From positions 1 to 39,423 of IMG/VR virus record IMGVR_UViG_3300037520_002318: a stretch of 39,423 nucleotides of DNA, one strand, 5' to 3'. Each line of letters begins with the position of its first letter. Positions within the stretch are counted from its first letter, which is position 1. The position numbers and the translations under genes are program-made. Under the pieces are notes generated by a model, which saw only the letters and a program-made list of their open reading frames with translations, was not told where the DNA came from and searched no databases. This document shows positions 21,500 to 31,700 of this stretch, piece after piece. Origin of the DNA: a virus.

Positions 21500-22870
21500 T
21501 TAGTTTGTTCTCTTGGTGGACGAATGTTCTCCTGCGCCAGTTTCTGCAGTTAAATTTTTAAAAGGCCATACTCCAGTTAGACATCCTCCATCATGAGCAT
21601 TTGCCATCGAAAAATAATAAACGGGACCATAAGTATTAAGACTGTTTCCTAGACCTTTAAGCCTCTTTCCTTCCACAATAGTATTGTGCCAAATTGGCCT
21701 TATGGAAAAGCCTGATGGGTAGGTAGATCTTGACCCCACTGGTATAGACACTCCAGTCCAATTAAGATTGGGCGTAGAGCTAGTTAATGGTCCATGTGAT
21801 ACAGTTATAACTCCAGGAGCGACAACACCTAATGCTCCTATCGGGTTATTAAATTCTGATATATTTACTGCTTGAACGTATCTTAAAGCTGGAGGCAATG
21901 TATTGTCTGGCGTAAAACCTCCCCATGGGCTAGATCCAGTACCTTCAGTGTGTGAACTAGAAAACCTCTGGATTTCAGCCCTATACAAAAATCTATTGCA
22001 CATTCCTATGCTTGTCCAAGTCGCATCGGCCGCCGCAAGAGGTGCCGGATAACCTAAGCTTGAATTCCAATCTATACGCAAAAATACTGTCTCATCTGAG
22101 GTGTAATTAAATACATAAAAAGGCTTATATTTATGAGCGCTTTCATTTCTACTTGAAGGATTATTATCAATGAGATATGCTTTAATTTTTACTATAGATC
22201 CGCTTGGAGCTATAGAATAAACGGCGTCATTTGAATTGTTGGATAGTTCCGCTAAATTCAAAGCCCAATTGTTTGGAAAAATTGTACCATTTTCCCAGCT
22301 TTTTGCTGGGAATTGTATACCATCTCTTGAGAAAGGATCTTTTGCTGACTCTGGACCTTTTATATCTACCTCTCTCCATAAATATCTATTAACATAATTC
22401 TTAGTATCAACTCCTGTTCCAGTGGCTCTTATAACTCCAGTTATTTCAGCAAAAAAATAGTGATCAGTATCCCAAATGCCGTGTCTTTGATTATATCTAA
22501 CATCCAATGCTCCAGCAACGAAAGACTCAACTGGAGCTTCTCCTCCAAAAGGCGTTGGACTTCCTCTAACATCATCAATGAAAGAATTTTCAAATCCTAA
22601 AAAACCATAATCTTTTGCCGCTGTAAATGCAGTGTCATGACCATTCATCTTTTTTAGAGATATTCCTTTATTTGGTACTGGTCTGCCAAATAAGTCATAT
22701 CCCCAACCAGCTACAATCAACGGCATCTTCATTGCCATGCCACGAGCTGCATATGAATCGTAAACTCCAGGCACATTACCCATTGCAACGCCAGGATCTC
22801 TCGAAGCATTGTCTCCTGCATTTCTAGCCTCAAATGGATTTAAGGCATGTGTGTCACCAAATATTTTCAT
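21500..22870 (-). CDS. Virion (baseplate/tail tip) structural protein
   Basis: A protein of 456 residues, Gly/Pro/aromatic-rich with many short strands. Recognisable segments are MPLIVAGWGYDLFGRPVPN (around 49-67), then ALDVRYNQRHGIWDTDHYFFAEITG, and YLWREVDIKG. The DVRY-x(4)-G-W ... FFAxITG ... YxWxEV order recurs, in my memory of the family, in tail-end proteins of environmental tailed phages, downstream of the hub gene as here. It overlaps the hub-like gene by ATGA (22867-22870). No enzymatic motif. Role inferred as part of the tail tip or fibre attachment. Confidence 0.75.
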   Translation of the reverse strand: MKIFGDTHALNPFEARNAGDNASRDPGVAMGNVPGVYDSYAARGMAMKMPLIVAGWGYDLFGRPVPNKGISLKKMNGHDTAFTAAKDYGFLGFENSFIDDVRGSPTPFGGEAPVESFVAGALDVRYNQRHGIWDTDHYFFAEITGVIRATGTGVDTKNYVNRYLWREVDIKGPESAKDPFSRDGIQFPAKSWENGTIFPNNWALNLAELSNNSNDAVYSIAPSGSIVKIKAYLIDNNPSSRNESAHKYKPFYVFNYTSDETVFLRIDWNSSLGYPAPLAAADATWTSIGMCNRFLYRAEIQRFSSSHTEGTGSSPWGGFTPDNTLPPALRYVQAVNISEFNNPIGALGVVAPGVITVSHGPLTSSTPNLNWTGVSIPVGSRSTYPSGFSIRPIWHNTIVEGKRLKGLGNSLNTYGPVYYFSMANAHDGGCLTGVWPFKNLTAETGAGEHSSTKRTN

Positions 22871-25800
22871 GAAATAATACCTCCCTCTATTGTAGGCGCT
22901 TGTCCATTTTTTGCCTTTGTTGGATAAGTGCTATAGGGAGTAAAAATTGAACTAAAGTGAGCCATTGCTAAATTTGGATAATTTGAAGAAGATTCAGAAG
23001 CCCTCTTAGCGTCTAAACTATTAACATTGCTAATGGATGGGTTTGCATTAACTGGAGAAGAAGATGAAACTAAAGAGTCGGCAGTAAAAATACCTCTAGA
23101 TGCCCTATTTCCAAAATTTGAAGATCCAGTCTTTTCGTAAATTTTTGCTAAGATATCATCATATATTCTAGAAACTTTAATATTTTCTTGCCTATTTGAA
23201 AAGGAATTTGTAGAGCTAGTGGAGACTGCAGAAATTTCTGATCTCTTAGTGAAGCCTGTCGGACCAAAAAAGCTCTTAAATTTATATGTTGTCTTTATTC
23301 CTTCAGTATCAAAACTCATAGATATATCGCTTATATTGCACATCTCATCGTTTTCTGAAGTTATTATTTGACCTCCTAGATTAAATTCTGGATACCCTTC
23401 TACAGTAATATTTGCATAAGCTATTGTATGTGTTGAAGTATTTGCTCTCTCAGCAATTATTGATCCAGCTTCATTCATTCTATCATAATTGCCATAGTTC
23501 CAAGGATTTAGTTTTGAATCCTCAATTAGATTTACTGGTCTAGAATATGCATTTCCATTAACCCATGGACCATATTTAATATAATTCCATTGTAATGGTA
23601 TAAAAAAGCCTCCATGGCTAACGCCTTCAGAAGGGTCAAGATTTATTAATCTAAATTCTGATAAACCAACATGTTCCTGTAAAGAAATAGCGCTAGTTTG
23701 CAAACTAAAATAGTAATCTACAGATATACAGTCGTTTACAAAAGATAAATTTAATTGTTTGCTATTTACCGGATCTTTTAAATTTGCATTGTCGTATGTT
23801 AAAAGAGTTAAGTTATTAAAAATCTTAGACATCAACTCTAAAAATTCTCCGCTCTTATCTGTAGTAGAAGTATAAGCCTGTCTATAAGACACAGAGAAAG
23901 TTTTTATTTTTCCATTTGGAAATCTAGTTAAAGGAGTGACATGTCTATAAGTGGACAGGCCGCAATTAATATGTGAGTTTAAGGTTACTAGCGCAAATCT
24001 AGGATCAAAACGATATGGCTCTACCGAAACTCCAGAATAGAAAAGAGTTTCTGAATTAAAGGAAGATGTGTTAATATCTGCGACCGAATTGGCAGCCCTT
24101 ATTAATTCAGACTTGTCTATCTGAGCTATCTGATAACTAGAAAATTGATTAAAAATTGAAAATGGATTTATGAAAGCAAAGGCTTTTAATAAACCGTTTT
24201 GATTTTTAAATGAACTAGAATCTGAGTAAATTAAAGAGTTTGGCAATCCAATACTTGCAGATGTATTATAAAATGCTATGTCAGGAGCTGCGTCTGTAAT
24301 TTCATATTCAATAGGTATTTTCTTTTCATTATGAAAATAAGACGTTCCAATGTCATCACATATTGTTGAAGACGGTAATCTACAAATAAATTTTTTACCG
24401 TAATAATCTTCTGCCATCTGTCTAGTTGCTTCATATACCGCGTCTTTTAAAGACTCACGAAGCGGATTCGTATTACTAGTGACAACTGAAGTTAATGAAG
24501 GTTGTCCTTGTTCAAAATCAAAATCTGGTCCAGTAACCCCAATATTAGCGGGGTCCATACTAAAAAGAGAAGTTGAATTAGATGATGGCGCACCAAAACC
24601 ATAACCTATGTCAAAAGAATTATAAGTGTTATATGGAACTTGATATAGTGATCCATTTGCGGGATTTCTATATTCGTACCACACCGTAGTTGCCCATGAT
24701 GCTTTTGAATGTAGGGCTGCTCTTAAGACATTTTCAGTGGCTATATACCCTCGACGAACTACAGAAGATTGAGCCTTATCTCTTCTTGGATAAGGAACTC
24801 TATTATTACCAAATTCATCTGTACTATTGGTGATACTAGTTACAGTATTGGTAGAAGAAACTTTCACGTTCAAGGTTGGTATATTTGCAGCGATATTTCC
24901 TACATATTGATCAAAGATATAATCTAATATAACAAGCGGTCTATCAATTACCATTCCGTTTCCTAGTTCACAAAGTCTAGGAAAATTACCATTAGGAGAA
25001 GTATTCCATAAAGTTCTTACTCTATCTCCTACTACAACTGAAACGGTAGGCTCTTCTCTTAACTCTCTTCCAATCTCCCAAGAAGAAACTCTATTCGCCC
25101 TATCTTCTATAAAACTTCTAAGTCCATTTGAGTCTTCAAAGTTATATTGATTTCTTCTTTTAATTCCTTTAATTTTAATAATATTCCATCCTGGGCCAGG
25201 ATCAATATCAACAAACCAGTCCATACCACAATCTCTAGCCGCTTGATTGATAGCATCTTCAACAGTACTAGACTGTTGTTTTAATCTATAACCTCCAGCT
25301 AAATTTGAATAAAAAGAAGAATCGAAAGCAATTTTATAATTAGTATTATAAAATGAAAAAAGTTTTGTCTGTAGAGCTACTGCTAATTTATCAAATCTAA
25401 CACCTTCAACAGACCAGTCTAAATCTATAGGGTTATTAAAAACAGATGGAGCGCAAAAAATATTCCAAGATATTGTATTAAACCCAGTATTATTAATATC
25501 TAGATTTGTATCATTAATTAAAGGTATTTGATTTAATAAAATTCTTGGATCAGAAAGCTCTATATTTATTAGATTTCCAGCGATAGATTTGCTTCTTCTA
25601 TACGAGGTGACTATTCCAGCAAATTTAAAATCTGATCCTGGAATTGAAAAAGTCGCAAAAGATCCTGGGTTTCCATTTAAAAAAGGCTGACCGCCTTGCG
25701 TAGAACCTAACTCGTCATTAATGTCATGATCATCCGCTCCAAAATCATCTCCAGCATCAAAATCTTCAGCTAGTGTTGCTGACAAAGTTGAAGGTGAAGA

Positions 25801-25878
25801 ATTAAATCCAATCGAGCAGTTAAAACTCACAACTGAACAGTTTAAAAATTTTATAGGTTGAACTTGTGATCCTGACAT
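22867..25878 (-). CDS. Large baseplate hub-like tail protein
   Basis: A protein of 1003 residues. The N-terminal region resembles tail hub proteins: an opening strand set (SIGFNSSPSTLSATLAEDF), a strongly acidic loop (residues about 39-55, nearly all D/E/A/G), FKFAGIVTSYRRSKSIAGNL and then IELSDPRILLNQIPLI, the F-x-GIV ... S-x-x-G ... DPR-x-IL pattern of such proteins. TVSVVVGDRVRTLWN (about 278-292) follows. The remainder is long, Ser/Asn-rich and beta-like, ending in a disordered tail with SS-rich stretches. It probably forms the hub or central spike-carrier at the tail tip. It lies between two other tail proteins, with a TAATG overlap at 25876-25880. Confidence 0.77.
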   Translation of the reverse strand: MSGSQVQPIKFLNCSVVSFNCSIGFNSSPSTLSATLAEDFDAGDDFGADDHDINDELGSTQGGQPFLNGNPGSFATFSIPGSDFKFAGIVTSYRRSKSIAGNLINIELSDPRILLNQIPLINDTNLDINNTGFNTISWNIFCAPSVFNNPIDLDWSVEGVRFDKLAVALQTKLFSFYNTNYKIAFDSSFYSNLAGGYRLKQQSSTVEDAINQAARDCGMDWFVDIDPGPGWNIIKIKGIKRRNQYNFEDSNGLRSFIEDRANRVSSWEIGRELREEPTVSVVVGDRVRTLWNTSPNGNFPRLCELGNGMVIDRPLVILDYIFDQYVGNIAANIPTLNVKVSSTNTVTSITNSTDEFGNNRVPYPRRDKAQSSVVRRGYIATENVLRAALHSKASWATTVWYEYRNPANGSLYQVPYNTYNSFDIGYGFGAPSSNSTSLFSMDPANIGVTGPDFDFEQGQPSLTSVVTSNTNPLRESLKDAVYEATRQMAEDYYGKKFICRLPSSTICDDIGTSYFHNEKKIPIEYEITDAAPDIAFYNTSASIGLPNSLIYSDSSSFKNQNGLLKAFAFINPFSIFNQFSSYQIAQIDKSELIRAANSVADINTSSFNSETLFYSGVSVEPYRFDPRFALVTLNSHINCGLSTYRHVTPLTRFPNGKIKTFSVSYRQAYTSTTDKSGEFLELMSKIFNNLTLLTYDNANLKDPVNSKQLNLSFVNDCISVDYYFSLQTSAISLQEHVGLSEFRLINLDPSEGVSHGGFFIPLQWNYIKYGPWVNGNAYSRPVNLIEDSKLNPWNYGNYDRMNEAGSIIAERANTSTHTIAYANITVEGYPEFNLGGQIITSENDEMCNISDISMSFDTEGIKTTYKFKSFFGPTGFTKRSEISAVSTSSTNSFSNRQENIKVSRIYDDILAKIYEKTGSSNFGNRASRGIFTADSLVSSSSPVNANPSISNVNSLDAKRASESSSNYPNLAMAHFSSIFTPYSTYPTKAKNGQAPTIEGGIIS

Positions 25879-27362
25879 TAATTATCCTCCACATAAGTAA
25901 CAGAAATACTATATTTTCCTTGTTTTAAATCTAGATTATGTGAAAAAGAAGTTTTCCAAAAGCTAGAGTTTTCAGTTCCTGCAGGGATACCATTCACCGA
26001 TTCTATATAATTTAATCCAGAAGTTTTTAATCCTGGCATCGAAGAAAAAGTTGTTATTCCAGTAGCTGTAGCAAAGATTGCGTTAATAGATCTTTTAACA
26101 GATTGTTTTGTTTGTATGTCTTGTATTATTGGACCTAAAGCTCTGCCAGGTATTGCAATTTCAGCAATGACTCTTTCATCTTCATTTGAAGACATAGATA
26201 TTTCTACATCAGTAAAACATGATGGAAGGTCAGAAGCTTTTTCTTGAAATTCTAGATCGTAAGTTACTGTTCCAGTGAATGGGCTGTAAACGTAATTATT
26301 TACAATAGGTCCAAGTAGATCTATTAACGCAACATTAAATGCAGCGTTTATTCTGTTTTTAAAAGTAGAATTAGTTAATGTTTCAAAATAGTTTTTTGCC
26401 GCTGTCGAGGCAGTTGTTGTTCTAGTAGCACTTTGGTAGCCTTTTATTGTTCCAGATATTTTATAAGAAGTTTTACCTGATGCATAAATTTGATTTTTAT
26501 TTATTGAATAATCATCTGAACAGTAGGTGTTATCGGTAATGTTAGGCGCATACAGCCATCTAACCGTTATTCCATAAGAGCCATCTAGCTTGTCGAACTG
26601 CTCTGAAACCTGAGAATTTACATAAACGTAACCAGCTGGAAGAGATAAAATAGGATAGCCGCCTAAGCTAGGCGAGTCTCTAACGTCACCATCAAATCTA
26701 CTATTTACCCATGATCTAGCATATTCAAAAGATTCAGTAAGGCCGCTTTCCTCAGTTAGGTCTGCAGAATAAACTTTAAAAGATTGCGCATTAACACTTC
26801 TAGTAACTGTTATGGTGTTATCATAATCATTAGACCAGTCTACAGAAAAACTGTCGTTGACAGATCTCAAATTAAAATCTTTAAAACTTTCTTCAGTTGG
26901 ATTTATACTTTCTCCGCCAAACTTAATGTCACTAGCAGAAAACGAAATTGTATAATTTGATATGTCAGTAGTAGTAGAAGGTTCAAAATCTATATTACTA
27001 ACATAATAATTAAATTCAATTGTTTTTTCAGTCTCTAAACCTGTTGTGTCATCTACATGAACTATTGTAACGTTTTTAGCGTTTTCTGAATCAGGCTCTA
27101 TGAGACATAATTTTCTTAAAGCTTTTTGTTTTTCTAAAAGCGAACCAAATCTATCTTCTGAAGAAAATATTGCCTCGTTTGTATCAACGCCAAAAGCGCC
27201 TGTGCTATTTGGAGATCCTTTATTGGCAATTAGACTGCCTGTCAGGGTAATAGAGTAAGAGCATGAAATTATATTACCAGCGCCTGATCTATTAATATCG
27301 TGAGATATTGCATAAAAGGGCGCAGGAATAATTTTACGACCATCAATATATACATTAGCCAT
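25878..27362 (-). CDS. Tail/baseplate structural protein
   Basis: A beta-rich protein of 494 residues. The N-terminus, IDGRKIIPAPFYAISHDINR followed by CSYSITLTGSLIANKGSP and later KQKALRKLCL, matches a pattern I recall in a conserved tail protein of environmental tailed phages: PAPF, an ITLTG-x-x-x-x-x-KGSP strand, then a Q-x-ALR helix. The middle and end repeat sheet-like stretches of alternating polar and hydrophobic residues, with no enzymatic motif. It lies between a fibre-like gene and the hub-like gene, so distal tail or baseplate-ring assembly is the likely role. It overlaps the upstream gene's 3' end by 8 bases. Confidence 0.77.
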   Translation of the reverse strand: MANVYIDGRKIIPAPFYAISHDINRSGAGNIISCSYSITLTGSLIANKGSPNSTGAFGVDTNEAIFSSEDRFGSLLEKQKALRKLCLIEPDSENAKNVTIVHVDDTTGLETEKTIEFNYYVSNIDFEPSTTTDISNYTISFSASDIKFGGESINPTEESFKDFNLRSVNDSFSVDWSNDYDNTITVTRSVNAQSFKVYSADLTEESGLTESFEYARSWVNSRFDGDVRDSPSLGGYPILSLPAGYVYVNSQVSEQFDKLDGSYGITVRWLYAPNITDNTYCSDDYSINKNQIYASGKTSYKISGTIKGYQSATRTTTASTAAKNYFETLTNSTFKNRINAAFNVALIDLLGPIVNNYVYSPFTGTVTYDLEFQEKASDLPSCFTDVEISMSSNEDERVIAEIAIPGRALGPIIQDIQTKQSVKRSINAIFATATGITTFSSMPGLKTSGLNYIESVNGIPAGTENSSFWKTSFSHNLDLKQGKYSISVTYVEDN

Positions 27363-28149
27363 ATCGTTTTATTCCTGAGGCAATTCTTTGTCCAAACCAA
27401 TTTACCCCGTAATCATAGCTCCAGAAGTCAAAAATATCAATTTCACCAGACGCTGGAGAATATGACGCTCCAGAAATTTTCGGATATTTCTCTGCAGTAG
27501 AAGTCCATTGACCAGAGGGAAAATGAACGTTTCCGTTAACAAGCCCTGTTCCAGGCCAAAGAATATCTTTACCTCCCGCAGAATCTTGCTCTACAAATAA
27601 TTTCACATAAAAAGCTCTACTAACTGCCGCATAATAATCATTCAACATAAAGTCAGGAACTTGGAATGTCAGGGGAGTTGAAGTAGAAGTTATTTTTGCT
27701 TTATGAATTAAACCGCTAGAAGGGTTTATTACTACAGAAGAAGTTGATCCTAAATCGTTTAAAACTAAACCATAAGCTCCCAAAGATGCGTGGAAAATAG
27801 TTCCATTCGAAACACCTCCCCCTTCAGAAACGCAATTAATATTGCCTCCTAGGGTACTAATACCTCTGTTTATGTCTGAAACTAAAACTTTATTAGCCTG
27901 CACAACTCCATCATTTACAGTTCTATGTATTTTATTTATTTCTGAGGCGTTAGCTGTTATTAAGGTTCCAGACATATAAACAGAGCCTGAAACGTCAATT
28001 GATGTTGTAGAAATTTTTATGCTGCTATCTGTGCCGCTTCCACAGCCTACAAATCTTAAAGTAGAGTCAATTCCATTGTTAGAATTACTTAATTTAAGTA
28101 AGTCTTTATAAGTCTCTGAAGGTGTGTATCCAGTTAAAGGCGTTCCCAT
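27355..28149 (-). CDS. Tail fibre or tail-appended virion protein
   Basis: A protein of 264 residues. The N-terminal segment, LRFVGCGSGTDSSIKISTTS followed by IDVSGSVYMSGTLI, is the G-x-G-x-x-S-x-L-x-(I/L)ST then G-x-x-x-x-(N/S)G style seen at the base of phage fibre and bacterial-surface repeat proteins. The short helix ASEINKIHRTV fits the EINxL/HxT element common in phage fibre trimerisation segments. The C-terminal half (from about 150) is a beta-domain with Trp and Gly residues (DILWPGTGLVNGNVHFPSGQ). No chaperone or enzymatic motif. It is probably virion-exposed. Confidence 0.72.
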   Translation of the reverse strand: MGTPLTGYTPSETYKDLLKLSNSNNGIDSTLRFVGCGSGTDSSIKISTTSIDVSGSVYMSGTLITANASEINKIHRTVNDGVVQANKVLVSDINRGISTLGGNINCVSEGGGVSNGTIFHASLGAYGLVLNDLGSTSSVVINPSSGLIHKAKITSTSTPLTFQVPDFMLNDYYAAVSRAFYVKLFVEQDSAGGKDILWPGTGLVNGNVHFPSGQWTSTAEKYPKISGASYSPASGEIDIFDFWSYDYGVNWFGQRIASGIKRYG

Positions 28150-28165
28150 ATTTTATATACCCTTT

Positions 28166-28786
28166 TTAAACCCTTCCTCTTGTGAATAATGTAAAGTGAT
28201 TATTAATATGTCCTAATCCACTACAATAAATTGTTAAGTCTCCAGTTACCGAAGGCATTGCTCCGCTAATGTAAGAAGTTATGTTCGAACTAATAAAATC
28301 ATGCCCAATAGAAAAAATTGTTATATTACCTGAAGATAATGCATCAGATCCCTCTGCATGCATAAACATATTCAAATATGCCTCATTTACGCCTTGACCA
28401 CTGTTCGAAATAAACATTGGCATTGAAGCATTGAAAGTACCTCTATACTTTCCAGACATGAACATTGCAAGACTTCCAACCGCTCCAGAGGCTGAGGATG
28501 TTGTATAAGGTATATACTCCCAGTCTTGGCAAAAATAAGAAGCCGTTACGTCACACGATACGTTATAAGAATTCCATGAAGAACCTAGATCTTCCCACAC
28601 TCCAGGCCTACTATAAGCGGCCATGTATAATGTTACTGATCCGCTTGACAATTCTTTAGCGTATAAATGTAAAGGAAGAGTTCCTGAAAGTAAGCCAGGA
28701 GCTCCCGAAGCAAACAGAGTAAATCCAGTTGATGCAGAAGCGAAAGATCCAGGAAAGAATAAATTTAATGATTGAATTGCTGACAT
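28166..28786 (-). CDS. Virion protein built of ~15-residue beta repeats
   Basis: A protein of 206 residues made almost wholly of one short repeat with consensus x-(L/I/M)-x-(L/M/I)-(F/Y)-x-x-G: SLNLFFPG (6-13), GFTLFASG (21-28), LPLHLYA (37-43), VTLYMAA (51-57), LAMFMSG (106-112), MPMFISN (122-128), LNMFMHA (138-144), ITIFSIG (155-161), ITSYISG (169-175), LTIYCSG (184-190), FTLFTRG (198-204). Spacing is about 14-17 residues, interrupted by a degenerate block at 60-105 containing three aromatics and two Cys. A regular beta-solenoid or stacked-hairpin structure is implied. It lies between the tape measure and a fibre-like gene; a tail-surface role is likely. Confidence 0.78.
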   Translation of the reverse strand: MSAIQSLNLFFPGSFASASTGFTLFASGAPGLLSGTLPLHLYAKELSSGSVTLYMAAYSRPGVWEDLGSSWNSYNVSCDVTASYFCQDWEYIPYTTSSASGAVGSLAMFMSGKYRGTFNASMPMFISNSGQGVNEAYLNMFMHAEGSDALSSGNITIFSIGHDFISSNITSYISGAMPSVTGDLTIYCSGLGHINNHFTLFTRGRV

Positions 28787-28787
28787 T

Positions 28788-31700
28788 TTAAGTTATTCCT
28801 GGTACAGATATACCTGATCTTCTGAATGCCTCCCTTAGTCTTTCATTTATTCTATTAAATACTTGATTTCCTACATCATTTAAAGATTTATCTAATTGAT
28901 TCAAATCAAAATTAACGCTAATATTATCGACGCCAGTTATTGAAAGTTTGATTTCAGATGGTATAGCAGCTATAGCCTTAGTAAGCGTGCTTACTTCATT
29001 ACCAATAATAGATAAGTTTCCATCTAAAGTACTAGCAAGTTCTTCTTGGGCCTGAATTCTTTTCAATCTTTCTTCGTCTAATTGTCTTAAAAGATCTTCA
29101 GCCTTTTGAGCGTTTGTCTGTATGTCCTTAGGGCCTATAGCTACGCCTGTTATATCAGAAATTCTTCCAGCTAAAGAAGCTCTTATTGCAGCTAATAATT
29201 CTTCGCCAGAAACATTTGTTCCTGCGAATTCATTAGAACCTACAGTCTGTAAAAATGAACGCAAATCATTTATTTGCTGAGATGTAAAGCTTGAAATATT
29301 TTGAGCTACGGCTTGAGCTATTGTTTGGCTAGTTTCTATTTGTGTAGTTCCAAGCGTACCAAACTGCGGGTTTGCTTTAAGAACTTCTGCAATTAGAAAT
29401 CTTGCATCTTCAGAACTTCTTTGAAGTCTTTGGGTATTAAGAACTTGATCTACTCCAGAGCCAGAGAATAGTTGTCCAATGAAAGACTCTAAAGTATTTC
29501 TTTGTGACTGTATTTTATTGTTCACAACATCAACTTCATCAGCTAATATCTTAAACGCGTCTTGAGCTTTATTTAAAAATACTTGAATAGAATCTTCAAC
29601 AAGCGCTCTAGCTGTAGCTAAGTCAGAAGCTATTTTCGGTGCAGAGCCTGAACTGCTAATTCCTCCAGATATTCCAAACTGTGACAATAATTTGTTTATA
29701 GACTGGATTTCAGGTAAATTAATGTTACCTAGGCCTACTCTGCCGCTTTGAATAACTCTTTGAACTCCAACTTGAATACTTTTAATTTGATTAATTAAAC
29801 TTCCAGCTCCCGATATATCAGAAGGAGCCCCTCTAGATAATAAAATTCTTTGGTTTTGTATAGCTTGATTTTGAGACTCAACAGATCCACTAAGACCTGT
29901 CGCTGATCTTAAATTAAGTATTGAGTTGGCTGTATCGACATCTAATTTAGTTATTTCAAACTGCGCTTCTCTTCTTTTAATAGTAGCATCAACAAGAGCT
30001 TCAGCTATCTGTAATTGCTGCTCTAACTGAAAATTTTGGACGTCTATTAGGGCATTTGCTTGTTCAATTAGCGCCCTTCTAGAGTCTTCAATTCCTAGAA
30101 TTCTCTCACCAGCTTTGATATCTTTGGACTCTATAGCTGAAACGATGTCTTTAACATTAAATGGCAGACTTTGTGTTCCGCCTGCTAGAATATCTAGAAA
30201 CGCCTGCGAATTTGGGCCTATAGATCCAAGTTCGCCAAATGTTCTTCTAATTTGTTCAGCAATATCAAAGGTGCTTTGAAAGCCTCTAATGGCAGCTAAA
30301 TTTTCTGACTCACCTTCTTCTAGAGCTGTATTCCCTCCTATTCCTCTTAATACTTCATCATTTAATAATGATAAAACTCTACTTCTAGCGCCAACATTTT
30401 CTGTTGACGCTAATTCAGAGATAAGCCCATTGATTATTTGCGCAAGGCCTTGTATTTCAGGTGATATTACATTTATAGGGGATATTCCAGATCTAGATAT
30501 AACATTTTTAGCGTCATTTATTGAGGCAGATTGACCAAGCGCTTGAGCTCTAGGGATAGAGAATGCGCTACTTATTATATTTCTTATAGAAGAAAAATCT
30601 AGGTTAGATCTTTTAAGATTTTCTGTAAATTTTATTATTGAGTTGGTTTGCGTATCAATAGTTCTAGTTAATGAATTAGATAATAAACTTAAGTTTAATC
30701 CAGCCTCTGTTGAAATTTCTGATAGGTTCTTAACAGAAAACGTAAGTTCTTCAAAAGAGTCTGCGCTGTTAATTAGCGGAGCTAAAGCCTTTTGTAACTG
30801 CTGTTCAGAAAATTGAATTCCACCAAAATCAACAGCAGAAAGCTGTGAAGCAGTTATTTTTGCGGCCCTTCTTCTATTTTCTACTGTGTCTGGACCTAAA
30901 TTTTCTAAAAATACAGATCTCAATAATGCATTTACTTTTGCAGAAGCTTTTTGTAAATCTGCAAATTCTTCATCCTGAAAACCTTCTTGGTCCGTACTAG
31001 AAACTCCACGCAGTAAAAGATTGCTTAAAGATTTTTTTGTTTCAGCGTCTGCCTTATTAAAAGTCTCTTGAAGAATTAAAGATCCAAAATTTAAATTACT
31101 ATTTACAGGTCTTCCACTTCTAATAGATTTTTCTAAGTTGGCAGCTCCAAAGCTTAAACGTGATTGTTTAGTAAATTTTTCAATTTCATTATCTATAGAA
31201 ATATTCTCTAGAAGAGTAGTTATACCTCCTACTATAGCGCCAATAACACCTCCAATTAAAGCTCCTTTAGCTCCAAAAACCAAACCAACTAAAGCTCCAG
31301 TTGTCGCTCCTGAAGTAATTCCCGATAGATAGCTTTGCGTTTTTGGTGAAGCGCCTAATGCTGGAGCGGCAGTATTTATAATTCCAGGAACGGCTGAAGC
31401 TAAACCTAAAGCCAATAAAGGGTTTACTCCAGATCCGAATATTCCTGATCCACCAAAAAGTCCTCTTATGCCACGGCCTCCAGATCCAGACCTTCCAGCT
31501 CCGGCAACTCCCGCAGCTAAACCAGCACTTCCCACAGCGGCTGCACCAGCAGTTCCTGTAAGACCTGCAGAAAAAGTTCTAATTGCGGCAGTTAAATTAT
31601 TTAAAGATGTAGTATTTGATTGTACGTTTAGAGAGTTTTGTCTGTAGGCGGCAATTGCACCTCTAATAATACCTGTTAATCCCAAAATTAGAGAAGAAAA

